32,784 nt of DNA from Deltaproteobacteria bacterium (GTDB lineage: Bacteria; Desulfobacterota; DSM-4660; Desulfatiglandales; HGW-15): NCBI GenBank assembly GCA_019310485.1, contig JAFDEF010000034.1:1-32784 (forward strand), in the 5' to 3' direction. How positions within the stretch are numbered: position 1 is the stretch's first letter; each line of letters begins with the position of its first letter. Positions 15,597-22,963 of the stretch are shown here, in pieces. The notes beneath the pieces were generated by a model. The model was given only the letters and a program-made list of their open reading frames with translations, did not search any database and was not told where the DNA came from. Position numbers and translations under genes: made by a program.

Positions 15597-16824
15597 TCAA
15601 GTACCTTCTCACCCAGTCAAGGGCCATCATGGCCGTATTGAGTTTTACCTGCTTTCTGGTTCCCCAAAACCTGTATTTCCTGGAGAATATCTCTTTTTCC
15701 GTTGCCAGCCCAACATGTACAGTACCTACCGGCTTTTCACTTGTGCCGCCCTCAGGGCCCGCAATACCGGTTACACCAACACCAATCGCGCTCCCAAATT
15801 TTACCCTCACCCCACCGGACATCTCCCTGACCGTCTGATCGCTCACGGCACCATGCGCCTCTATTGTAGCGGGGGATACATCCAGGAGCTCCACCTTGGC
15901 TGTGTTGCTGTAAACAACCGCGCCACCAAGAAAATAATCTGAACTGCCGGGAACATCGGTCAGCAGGTTCCCGATAAGACCACCTGTACACGATTCGGCA
16001 ACCGAGATGCTCAGCCCCTTTCGCCTGAGCAATTCACCCACCACTGCTTCCATGCTCTGGGTGCCGGTTGCAAAAATATAAGACCCGAGGAGCTCTCTGA
16101 TCTCTTTTTCCATTTTGTCCAGCTCTTTTATGACTGTGGACTCGTCTTCGCCCCTCAAGCTTATGGTAACATGGTTTTCAGGGAAGTGGGGATAAAATCC
16201 CAGGATGATTTTGTCAGGTTTCTCAGGCAGTTTCTTGAGCACTTCGGCTATCTTCGGCTCGCTCAGGCCGTAGAGCTTCAAAAGCCTGTGGCGAAGAACA
16301 GGGAGTGTTTTACAATGGGTCAGTATCTCGGGCAGTACAAACTCGTCGAGCAGGTAGCGCATCTGGTCAGGAACGCCGGGGAGAAAATAAAGTCGCACCT
16401 TGTTTTCCACAAGCGAAAACCCGCACACATTTCCCTTTGGGTTGAGGGGCTTAGCCTCCTGGGGCATTCTAGCCATTTTCTCAAGGGATGCGGACATGCG
16501 CATCCCTCTCAGTTGAACGTATTCCTTGATCTGCTCAAGCATTTCCCTATCAAGGCAAAGGGGTCTGTTTAAGGTTTTAGCGGCGATCTCGTTTGTTATG
16601 TCATCCTCAGTGGCTCCCAGGCCGCCCGTGATGATCACAAACTGGGACTGCTCCACAGCGTCCCTGATTGCACTTGAAAGTTTTTCAGGGTCGTCACCAA
16701 CGGTCGTGACCCGGGTCACCTTGAGCCCGGAGGCGGTCAGGCGGCCGGCAGCATACCAGGCATTCAGGTCAAGTACCCTGCCGGAGATGAGTTCATTTCC
16801 TATGGTTATGATTTCACCTTTCAT
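15568..16824 (-). CDS. cinA: CinA: NMN/ADP-ribose pyrophosphatase-deamidase family protein
   Basis: A 418-residue two-domain CinA. The N-terminal MoaB-like (COG1058) domain shows MKGEIITIGNELISGRVLDLN, GDDPEKL, IITGGLGATEDDITNEI and YFLPGVPDQMRYL; the C-terminal PncC amidase domain (from about residue 255) shows LSISVAESCTGGLIGNLLTDVPGSS, GGAVVYSN, GVTGIAGPEGGT and KPVGTVHVGL. The family recycles NMN and hydrolyses ADP-ribose; it is often linked to recA. It is 18 bp downstream of pgpA and overlaps thpR by 29 bp. All conserved blocks are present. Confidence 0.92.
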   Translation of the reverse strand: MKGEIITIGNELISGRVLDLNAWYAAGRLTASGLKVTRVTTVGDDPEKLSSAIRDAVEQSQFVIITGGLGATEDDITNEIAAKTLNRPLCLDREMLEQIKEYVQLRGMRMSASLEKMARMPQEAKPLNPKGNVCGFSLVENKVRLYFLPGVPDQMRYLLDEFVLPEILTHCKTLPVLRHRLLKLYGLSEPKIAEVLKKLPEKPDKIILGFYPHFPENHVTISLRGEDESTVIKELDKMEKEIRELLGSYIFATGTQSMEAVVGELLRRKGLSISVAESCTGGLIGNLLTDVPGSSDYFLGGAVVYSNTAKVELLDVSPATIEAHGAVSDQTVREMSGGVRVKFGSAIGVGVTGIAGPEGGTSEKPVGTVHVGLATEKEIFSRKYRFWGTRKQVKLNTAMMALDWVRRYLNGNPFLPGV

Positions 16825-16842
16825 AAGATTTTTCCGGGGCCC

Positions 16843-17382
16843 CTACCCAAGCTTAAATGCAAAGGCTATGAGCCTCAAACACAGGTTGGCGTATACGCCC
16901 GCAACGAGGTCATCCACAACCACACCCCAACCCCCGCCTACTTTTTCGATCCTCCTTATGGGGAAGGGCTTTAGTATGTCAAAGATTCTGAACAGCACAA
17001 ACCCCGCAACAAGGGAAAACAGCGAGGGTGCAAGGAGGAGCAGGGTTAGTAAGAAACCCGATACTTCGTCAATAACCACCCGGGAAGGATCCTTCTCAGC
17101 CAGTATGTTTTGGCTCATGGCCGATGACCAGACAGCCAGTAATACAAATAACACCACCAACGCGATTGCATAAAGGGCAGGGAGGTGCCACATTACGAGA
17201 ACGAGAGGTGTGCCGAAAAGCGTTCCAAAGGTCCCGGGCGCCCCCGGAATTAACCCTGCTCCGAACCAGGTGGAGACAACAAGGGCTCCCTTCGATAGCC
17301 CCCGTGATTCCCTGAGCGATTCCCTGAAACCTAAACTACCAGACTGATCGGTTGGCATCAACAATAACCTGGAGCGACTCAC
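16843..17382 (-). CDS. pgpA: phosphatidylglycerophosphatase A
   Basis: A 179-residue inner-membrane phosphatase that makes phosphatidylglycerol from phosphatidylglycerophosphate. Seen directly: PGAPGTFGTLFG, DPSRVVIDEVSGFLLT with the conserved acidic pair, FRIFDILKPFPI and GGWGVVVDDLVAGVYANL, with several hydrophobic helices between. The GTG start overlaps the larC stop (GTGA), so it is probably coupled; an ATG eight codons in (17358) is an alternative. Neighbour order pgpA-cinA is common in Desulfobacterota and Firmicutes. Confidence 0.92.
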   Translation of the reverse strand: MSRSRLLLMPTDQSGSLGFRESLRESRGLSKGALVVSTWFGAGLIPGAPGTFGTLFGTPLVLVMWHLPALYAIALVVLFVLLAVWSSAMSQNILAEKDPSRVVIDEVSGFLLTLLLLAPSLFSLVAGFVLFRIFDILKPFPIRRIEKVGGGWGVVVDDLVAGVYANLCLRLIAFAFKLG

Positions 17383-18554
17383 TTTGGCCTAATCTCATTG
17401 CGGGAGATGACCCAATAATAAATTTCCCGTATGGGCTTGCCCTCTCTTTCTGCTATTTTACGGCACGCCTCGTATTCGGGCTGAAAATAAAACGTTCCGC
17501 CAGGCATGAATACTTTCTTGACTTCAATCTTGCCCCAAGGACTCTCTATTTCAGCAAGAGAACGACGGAGCACTTGCCGAAGGCTATAGCGAAAACGCAC
17601 CCCAAGGGTTGTGCTCTCCCTGAAAAGTATACTTGAGAGCACATCACGCTGATCCGGCCTTGCTATGACCTGCAAGAGTGTCCCGGGGCGGTTTTTTTTC
17701 ATGTGTGCGGGCATGAAAACGACATCAAGAGCACCGGCTTTAAAAAGGCGGTCCATGAGATAGCCAAGCCACTCCGGATTTGTGTCATCAAGGTTAGCTT
17801 CAAGCACCAAAACCGTTTCACTCCGGGCATCTTCCCTATCCTCGCCAACTAGGATCCTCAGGAGGTTGGGTCTGTCGGGAAGGTCATAGGTTCCAACTCC
17901 GTAGCCCACTTTTTCTATTACCATTGGAGGCATACTGCCGAAGGAGCGGACCAGCCCGCGCAGCAGTGCTGCACCCGTAGGTGTGACAAGCTCCTGCTGG
18001 ATGCCTGAATCATAGACAGGAACACCCTTGAGCAGTGCAATGGTTGCAGGAGCGGGCACAGGTATTCTTCCATGCGCAGTATTAACAAATCCGGAACCAA
18101 GGGGAAGAGAAGATGCATAAAGGGCTTCTATGCCCATTTTCTCTATTGCCAACACACTTCCCACGATATCAAGGATAGAGTCGGTGGCACCTACCTCGTG
18201 GAACTCAACTTCCTCAAAGGGGCGGTTGTGGATTTTCCCTTCTTGTTTGGCAATAAGCTCAAATACCTCTATGCTTTTTTGTTTTACCCAGGGGCTGAGC
18301 CCCGCTTCTTGTATGATCTTTCTTATATGCCGGAAGTTCCTGTGACCTTGCTCTTGAGCTTCAACGCCGATAAGAACGCGCGTACCGAAAAGCCCATTTT
18401 TGCTTTCGCGTGAAGTGCGAACGCTGAAACCCTCAAGTTTCAAGGCCGATAACGCATCCTTGAGCTCATCTAACGAGACTCCGGCATCAAGCAGGGCTCC
18501 AAGCAGCATATCGCCGCTGATTCCTGAAAAGCAGTCAACATAAGCTATTTTCAT
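17379..18554 (-). CDS. larC: nickel-pincer cofactor nickel-insertion protein LarC
   Basis: A 391-residue LarC (DUF111) that inserts nickel into the pyridinium-thioamide ligand for lactate racemase and relatives. Seen directly: MKIAYVDCFSGISGDMLLGA, EFHEVGATDSILDIVGS, NTAHGRIPVPAPATIALLKG, TPTGAALLRGL, and the C-terminal block ANLDDTNPEWLGYLMDRLFKAGALDVVF...PAHMKKNRPGT. In lactobacilli larC is split into larC1/larC2 joined by a programmed frameshift; here it is one uninterrupted frame. No larA, larB or larE lies in the window, so its target enzyme is elsewhere. It is the first gene of the leftward run; the pgpA start overlaps its stop. Confidence 0.92.
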   Translation of the reverse strand: MKIAYVDCFSGISGDMLLGALLDAGVSLDELKDALSALKLEGFSVRTSRESKNGLFGTRVLIGVEAQEQGHRNFRHIRKIIQEAGLSPWVKQKSIEVFELIAKQEGKIHNRPFEEVEFHEVGATDSILDIVGSVLAIEKMGIEALYASSLPLGSGFVNTAHGRIPVPAPATIALLKGVPVYDSGIQQELVTPTGAALLRGLVRSFGSMPPMVIEKVGYGVGTYDLPDRPNLLRILVGEDREDARSETVLVLEANLDDTNPEWLGYLMDRLFKAGALDVVFMPAHMKKNRPGTLLQVIARPDQRDVLSSILFRESTTLGVRFRYSLRQVLRRSLAEIESPWGKIEVKKVFMPGGTFYFQPEYEACRKIAEREGKPIREIYYWVISRNEIRPK

Positions 18555-18981
18555 CTTTATGCATGTCCATTTTCAGCAAAACCCGCTCTGGGTGGTTTAG
18601 CTGAGCACTTTTTGTTTTCCCTGGAATTTTTTGGACGAAGCACCTAGCGCTTCTCCTCGTGCCTTTTATCAGGCCGGCAAGAGCATGTCAATCACAGTGA
18701 AATGGCACCGGTTCACGATTAAACACCATCTGCCGTTCGACACGCTCACGGCCCTGAGCATAGCCGAAGGGCTGCGTTACGATCATCCCTCGTCCCTGCT
18801 CCGTACGTGAATGTAGCCCTCGTTTCTCGGGATTTTGCAAGCCTTGCATCTGATGCTTCCTGGTGAATGGGGTTACTCCCGAAGCATTTGGTTTTGGTAG
18901 ACAAAGCAAAAGTTGAGGCTGGATTTAGGAATGACGCTGATCCCCCGTTAAGGTACCGTGTGCGGCGTTGCTCCAATAACT
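18555..18981. other. intergenic region between larC and the radical SAM gene
   Basis: About 430 bp without a credible gene. It contains a small hairpin GAAGC-N7-GCTTC at 18637-18653 (no T-run on either strand) and the dispersed repeat at 18735-18772. The minus-strand promoter of larC must lie here but I see no convincing hexamers, and larC has no good ribosome site. Confidence 0.5.
18735..18772 (+). repeat. dispersed repeat of the TTCGACACGCTCACGG type
   Basis: The stretch starts GTTCGACACGCTCACGG, then GCCCTGAGCATAGCCGAAGG-GC. From memory the same sequence recurs in intergenic regions of many unrelated environmental bacterial genomes; on the minus strand it reads P-F-G-Y-A-Q-G-R-E-R-V-E, a string often seen in spurious gene calls. 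GCCCT and AGGGC can pair across a 12-nt loop. Only one copy is in the window. Confidence 0.5.
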
Positions 18982-19968
18982 TCACGGATTATTCCCTGAG
19001 CTGCACTGGGAGTCATGGGAAGCCGGAGTGGGAAAAGGCTTGTCACGCGTGAAATCGGGAACAAAGAATTGATCCTGGGAATGGTTTTTTTCGGGAAACT
19101 GCACAAACAGGCGCTCAAATCCAAGACTCAGGGCGTGGGAGTAGACCTGATCGAATTCTTCAGGGGTCAGTGCGCGATTTAAATCAGGGTCTTTGGCAGG
19201 AACCACGGGCGTATACTGGGACATCAGGCTGATAGGCAAGAGCGGGCCGAATTCAAGGAAAAGGGTAGTGAGGGCATTGATTGAGTTTTGAACCTTGCCT
19301 GGTAGGATAAGATGCCTTACTAAAACGCCCTTTCTCGCCAGGGGTGCTCCGGTTTCAAAGGTATCAAGGAACCCTTTTTGCTTTATCATTTCCGCAATTG
19401 CTTGGAGGGCGACTTCAGGGTAGTTCTTGCATTTTGAAAGCCTGGCCGAAAGGGCAGGGTCTGAGTACTTGAAATCAGGGAGATAAATGTCAGAGTATTC
19501 ATTTGCAATCCGCAGCATTTCAACGGACTGGTAGCCTGAAAGATTATAGACTATGGGGAGTTCGCAACCCTCTTTTCGGAGCATGGGAACAAGGCGGAAA
19601 ACATAAGGGAAGAAGTGATCAGGGGTCACGAAATTGATATTGTGGACTTTCTTTTTTTCGATCATCTCAACAATGCTTTTAAAAACCGCTCGCAGCTCCA
19701 TTGTTCTTCCCATGCCATCTCTAGAGATCTGGTAGTTCTGGCAGAAGGAGCAGCGAAGAGAACATCCTGAGAAAAACACCGTTCCTGATCCGCGGGTTCC
19801 AGTAAGAGGGGGCTCTTCGCCAAAATGGGGTCCAATGTAGGCAACACGTAGTTCGTGGTTCTGGCGGCAGAATCCGGCATAGCCCCCTTTTCCTGGCTCA
19901 AAGCGGTTAACCCTGCACTCCCTCGGGCAAAGCCTACACTCCAAAAACCCGGGGTCAAACCTACACAT
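18982..19968 (-). CDS. COG1313 (PflX-like) radical SAM protein
   Basis: A 328-residue radical SAM enzyme related to pyruvate formate-lyase activases but of unknown substrate. Seen directly: N-terminal LECRLCPRECRVNR with extra cysteines and GYAGFC, AYIGPHFGEEPPLTGTRGSGT, the cluster motif FFSGCSLRCSFCQNYQIS (C-x3-C-x2-C), NINFVTPDHFFP and IYLPDFKYSD, all standard COG1313 blocks. Oddity: the ATG at 19968 and the next six codons lie in or beside the terminal repeat of RAYT element 2, and the gene overlaps the RAYT stop by 8 nt. A short native N-terminal segment and the native promoter were probably displaced. No glycyl-radical enzyme is adjacent. The last 20 residues look non-conserved. Confidence 0.8.
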   Translation of the reverse strand: MCRFDPGFLECRLCPRECRVNRFEPGKGGYAGFCRQNHELRVAYIGPHFGEEPPLTGTRGSGTVFFSGCSLRCSFCQNYQISRDGMGRTMELRAVFKSIVEMIEKKKVHNINFVTPDHFFPYVFRLVPMLRKEGCELPIVYNLSGYQSVEMLRIANEYSDIYLPDFKYSDPALSARLSKCKNYPEVALQAIAEMIKQKGFLDTFETGAPLARKGVLVRHLILPGKVQNSINALTTLFLEFGPLLPISLMSQYTPVVPAKDPDLNRALTPEEFDQVYSHALSLGFERLFVQFPEKNHSQDQFFVPDFTRDKPFPTPASHDSQCSSGNNP

Positions 19969-19976
19969 TTGACAAA
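19951..19976 (+). repeat. terminal inverted repeat of RAYT element 2 (gene 3' side)
   Basis: 26 bp identical to the complement of 20980-21005. Contains the RAYT stop codon and the radical SAM start codon on the minus strand. Confidence 0.9.
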
Positions 19977-20908
19977 GTCACCTTCCCACTAATTTCCAAG
20001 AGTAATTCCCGAAGTTTCTTGTCCTTTTGTTGCCTATACCGCAGTCTTCGACTAGCTTGAGTAACTGCAGACTCCCCCACACCATATCGTGTCCCAATTT
20101 CAGCTAGTTTCTTCCCACTGTAGCGATGACATAAAAACATCTTAACCTGTCGGGACAGTCGTGGATCATTACGAAGCACTGAATCCACCGCTTCTTCGAT
20201 TGCCTCTAACCCCGGCCGATCTGCCATCTCTGTTAGTATGGGGAGTTCCCTTTCCGGCTCCCTATCCGTTAGGAATCTATCTTTGATCTCGTCCACAAAC
20301 TCATTGCTCCCAAGGATTAAGGAATTGGTCAGGTTAGTCAGTGGACTTTTATAGTCCTTGTCCAATAATGCGTGTACGAAACCCCTGTATTTGTTCATTG
20401 CGGCCAAGGGTTCGCGATCAAAGTAGCCCAGAATAAAATCCCTCTTCAGCCATCTCGGGATGTTTCCATTAGAAATATAGTATCGAAAACTGGACCATTC
20501 ATATTCTTCCGGCTTCTCGACTATCCCGGCTCTAACAGGATTAAGGTGCACATACCTGGAAAGTTCCATTGCATACTCGTCTGCTTCAACTACTATGGCC
20601 TTATATCTTCCCTGAAAAAGATGGCCTGACCTTTCCCATCTCCTGTTAAAATACGCGGTATATGCACCGTTTATATGCTGCATAATTTTTGAAAGGTTAG
20701 CAGACGGGGTTTCAATGAAAAGATGGTAATGTGTGTTCATAAGGCAATACACGTGTATAACAGCTCCATACCTTTCGGTTGCGGAATCAAGATAAGTAAG
20801 GAACCTTTCCCGGTCACCAAAGCTTCTAAAGACTTCTTTCCGCTCATTACCCCTCGAAGTAACATGATAAAAAGCTCCTGGATATTGTATTCGTAAGGAA
20901 CGAGTCAT
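19961..20908 (-). CDS. REP-associated tyrosine transposase (RAYT 2)
   Basis: A 315-residue Y1_Tnp/IS200-like HUH transposase. Seen directly: MTRSLRIQYPGAFYHVTSRG, the HUH pair in MNTHYHLFIE (H60, H62), SGHLFQGRYKAIVVE, and the nucleophile candidate Y119 in SRYVHLNPVRAGIV. The C-terminal part (RQVKMFLCHRYSGKKLAEIGTRYGVGESAVTQA) is a helix-turn-helix comparable to that of RAYT 1. The start ATG 20908 follows TGGAGG with good spacing; an in-frame start at 20929 has none. The stop lies in the terminal repeat and overlaps the following radical SAM gene. About as divergent from RAYT 1 as two different RAYT groups would be, although the ends share a core. Confidence 0.92.
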   Translation of the reverse strand: MTRSLRIQYPGAFYHVTSRGNERKEVFRSFGDRERFLTYLDSATERYGAVIHVYCLMNTHYHLFIETPSANLSKIMQHINGAYTAYFNRRWERSGHLFQGRYKAIVVEADEYAMELSRYVHLNPVRAGIVEKPEEYEWSSFRYYISNGNIPRWLKRDFILGYFDREPLAAMNKYRGFVHALLDKDYKSPLTNLTNSLILGSNEFVDEIKDRFLTDREPERELPILTEMADRPGLEAIEEAVDSVLRNDPRLSRQVKMFLCHRYSGKKLAEIGTRYGVGESAVTQASRRLRYRQQKDKKLRELLLEISGKVTLSNV

Positions 20909-20979
20909 AATCAAGCCTCCAAAACTCAAACGCCAAGAATCTTCAAATGCTTAATCCCTTCCCACAGCCTCATGATCAT

Positions 20980-21005
20980 TTTGTCAAATGTGTAGGTTTG
21001 ACCCC
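20980..21005 (-). repeat. terminal inverted repeat of RAYT element 2 (gene 5' side)
   Basis: 26 bp, exact reverse complement of 19951-19976. Confidence 0.9.
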
Positions 21006-21159
21006 CCATACACAACGAGGATACAATAACTGTACCATGCGGGGAATTAGGGGGGATTTTGGAGAAAAGAGGGGATTTTGGAGGCAATGGTTTTACACTA
21101 AAAAGTTCTGCTATTGTAAAGTATTAGGGAGAAAGGAAGTATGGGTGTAAAAAAGTAAA

Positions 21160-21192
21160 GGGGGAGGGGAGGTGCAGGGAGCAAGGGGAGGG
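21160..21192 (+). other. potential G-quadruplex motif
   Basis: Runs of 5, 4, 3, 4 and 3 guanines separated by loops of 1 to 7 nt meet the usual G3+ N1-7 pattern on the plus strand. It lies about 260 bp before rlmD. Formation is a prediction from pattern only. Confidence 0.4.
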
Positions 21193-21454
21193 TCTAAAGA
21201 GAAAATATGCACATTTAGCAGGGTGGGGGCACACCTTCCTGTGCATTGTTACTGTGATAGGGGTGCTTCCAATCCATGGTTTCTTTGAGTTTTTTTATTG
21301 TTAATAAGGGTGGACTTCAATTGCAGGCCATATCTTTTTTTGCATAGTCTGGGAAAGCAATATAAGATATCTGAGATAAGAACATATAATTTTTCAAATA
21401 CCCGGATGGTTCGGTACCGTATGGATTCAGGCATGGCTTGGAGCTTAGTTTAAG

Positions 21455-22846
21455 ATGAGTCCTAAAAAAGGAGAAATTGTTGAGCTTCGAATTGAAAAGG
21501 TGGCTTACGGTGGAGAGGGAATTGGACGCCTGCATGGACTTGTCTTCTTTGTGAGGGGCGCAATTCCCGGGGATCGCGTTCTGGCGAAGGTAGTAAGGAA
21601 AAAGCGGACTTATGCTCAAGCACGAGTCACTGAGATCCTGGAGGCATCTCCTGACAGGATCACTCCACCCTGCCCGTACAGCGGGTATTGCGGGGGATGC
21701 CAGTGGCAAAATGCCCGTTATGAAGCGCAGCTCAAATATAAGAAAGTTCTGGTGGAAGATTCTCTTTCGGGGATCCCTTCGCTCCGAGACACCCCAATAC
21801 ATGAGGTGATTGCCTCTCCCAAGCAGTTTGGCTATCGTAACAAGATGGAGTTCTCCTTTTCCGACAGGCGCTGGTTTCTGCCCGGGGAGCTGCCCTGGGA
21901 GAATAACCAAAAGCACTTTGCCCTTGGGCTCCACATCCCAGGCACTTTTCACAAGGTTCTGGATGTGAACTCATGTCTTTTGCAGAATGAAAAGGGAAAC
22001 GAGCTTCTTCGGGAAATAAAAAACTATGCAAAGAATTCAGGAATTCCTGCCTATGGTCTAAAAACTCATCAGGGGTTCTGGCGTTTTCTTGCGCTTCGTC
22101 ATGGCGCACATTCTGATGAGTGGATGGTGAACATAATAACTTCGGAGTTGAAGCTGGATATCCTGAATCCCCTGGCTGAGGTCCTGTCGAACCGTTTCCC
22201 TGAAGTGAAAACGATTGTTAATAACATTAATTCCAGGAAGGCCTCGATTGCAGTGGGTGAAAAAGAGATTGTCCTTGTTGGCCGAGGAACTATCTCAGAC
22301 AGGATTGGGCCATTTTCTTTCCAGATATCTGCTAACTCTTTTTTTCAGACAAATTCTCCGGCTGCCCAGAAGCTTTATGGAAAAGTTGCTGATTATGCTG
22401 AACTTAATGGCGCAGAATTGGTGCTGGATCTCTACAGTGGAACGGGGACTATTCCTGTGTTCCTCTCTGGTGTTGCACAGGGAATAATTGGAATGGAGAT
22501 CATGGCGGATGCGGTGCGCGATGCGGAAATCAACTGCCGCAAAAACTGCATAACCAACTGCCGGTTTGTGCTGGGCGATATAAAAGACAACTTGAAAAAC
22601 CTGAAAGTCAAGCCGGACGTCCTGATTATTGACCCTCCCCGGGCAGGCATGCACAAAGATGTTCTTTCGGGAGTTATGGACCTTGGGGCCGAGAAAGTGG
22701 TCTATGTTTCCTGCCATCCCATGACCATGGCAAGGGACCTTGCCAAGATGAGCGAAGATTACAGGGTTCTTGAGGTGCAGCCGGTAGACATGTTTCCGCA
22801 CACCTATCATGTTGAAGCTGTTGCCAAGCTTAGGCGCAAAAAGTAG
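21455..22846 (+). CDS. rlmD: 23S rRNA (uracil-C5) methyltransferase, RumA/RlmD type
   Basis: A 463-residue SAM-dependent methyltransferase that makes 5-methyluridine in 23S rRNA. Seen directly: N-terminal TRAM domain (about 1-60, VELRIEKVAYGGEGIGR, GAIPGDRVLAKV), iron-sulfur cysteines CPYSGYCGGCQWQ (C73, C79, C82) with C174 as fourth ligand, QTNSPAAQKLY, SAM motif VLDLYSGTGTIPVFL, IIDPPRAGMH and the catalytic C420 in VYVSCHPMTMARD. Whether it modifies U1939 (RlmD) or U747 (RlmC) or both cannot be told from motifs. ATG 21455 follows a weak GGAG at spacing 11. The gene is monocistronic by appearance. Confidence 0.88.
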   Translation: MSPKKGEIVELRIEKVAYGGEGIGRLHGLVFFVRGAIPGDRVLAKVVRKKRTYAQARVTEILEASPDRITPPCPYSGYCGGCQWQNARYEAQLKYKKVLVEDSLSGIPSLRDTPIHEVIASPKQFGYRNKMEFSFSDRRWFLPGELPWENNQKHFALGLHIPGTFHKVLDVNSCLLQNEKGNELLREIKNYAKNSGIPAYGLKTHQGFWRFLALRHGAHSDEWMVNIITSELKLDILNPLAEVLSNRFPEVKTIVNNINSRKASIAVGEKEIVLVGRGTISDRIGPFSFQISANSFFQTNSPAAQKLYGKVADYAELNGAELVLDLYSGTGTIPVFLSGVAQGIIGMEIMADAVRDAEINCRKNCITNCRFVLGDIKDNLKNLKVKPDVLIIDPPRAGMHKDVLSGVMDLGAEKVVYVSCHPMTMARDLAKMSEDYRVLEVQPVDMFPHTYHVEAVAKLRRKK

Positions 22847-22857
22847 AGCTTTGTTCG

Positions 22858-22879
22858 GTCAATATAGACCTGCTTTTTT
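22858..22879 (+). terminator. weak candidate terminator after rlmD
   Basis: GGTC-N6-GACC (22859-22872) followed by TGCTTTTTT. The stem is only 4 bp, so this is marginal. Confidence 0.3.
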
Positions 22880-22929
22880 GAGACCATAAGATTTATTTTG
22901 GTCTAACTGGAACCTGACAACAAATAATA

Positions 22930-22957
22930 TTGACAAATCCTCAGAAACTAATATATT
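22930..22957 (+). promoter_or_regulatory. strong candidate sigma70 promoter of the rpsU leader
   Basis: TTGACA at 22930-22935, a 16-bp spacer and TATATT at 22952-22957, in A+T-rich surroundings. The predicted transcription start is about 22964, some 360 nt before rpsU. Confidence 0.65.
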
Positions 22958-22963
22958 TAGGCA

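Larger units (their letters stand above)
19951..21005 (-). mobile_element. RAYT element 2 with perfect 26-bp inverted repeats
   Basis: 1055 bp bounded by GGGGTCAAACCTACACATTT-GACAAA at 19951-19976 and its exact reverse complement at 20980-21005; the matching stops at both sides. Inside is a single RAYT gene reading leftward. Exact identity of the two ends suggests recent insertion or active maintenance. The core GGGTCAAACYTACA is shared with RAYT element 1, so the two are related families. Confidence 0.85.
20930..21454. other. intergenic region upstream of rlmD
   Basis: 525 bp with no gene recognised. 20980-21005 is the RAYT 2 terminal repeat. A direct repeat GGGGATTTTGGAG occurs at 21052-21064 and 21071-21083, and a G-rich run lies at 21160-21192. 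Toward 21300-21440 the sequence is A+T-rich and probably contains the rlmD promoter, but no pair of hexamers stands out. Confidence 0.5.

Noticed and set aside
18688..18985. Minus-strand open frames containing P-F-G-Y-A-Q-G-R-E-R
   Set aside because: They are translations of the dispersed repeat, a known source of false gene calls.
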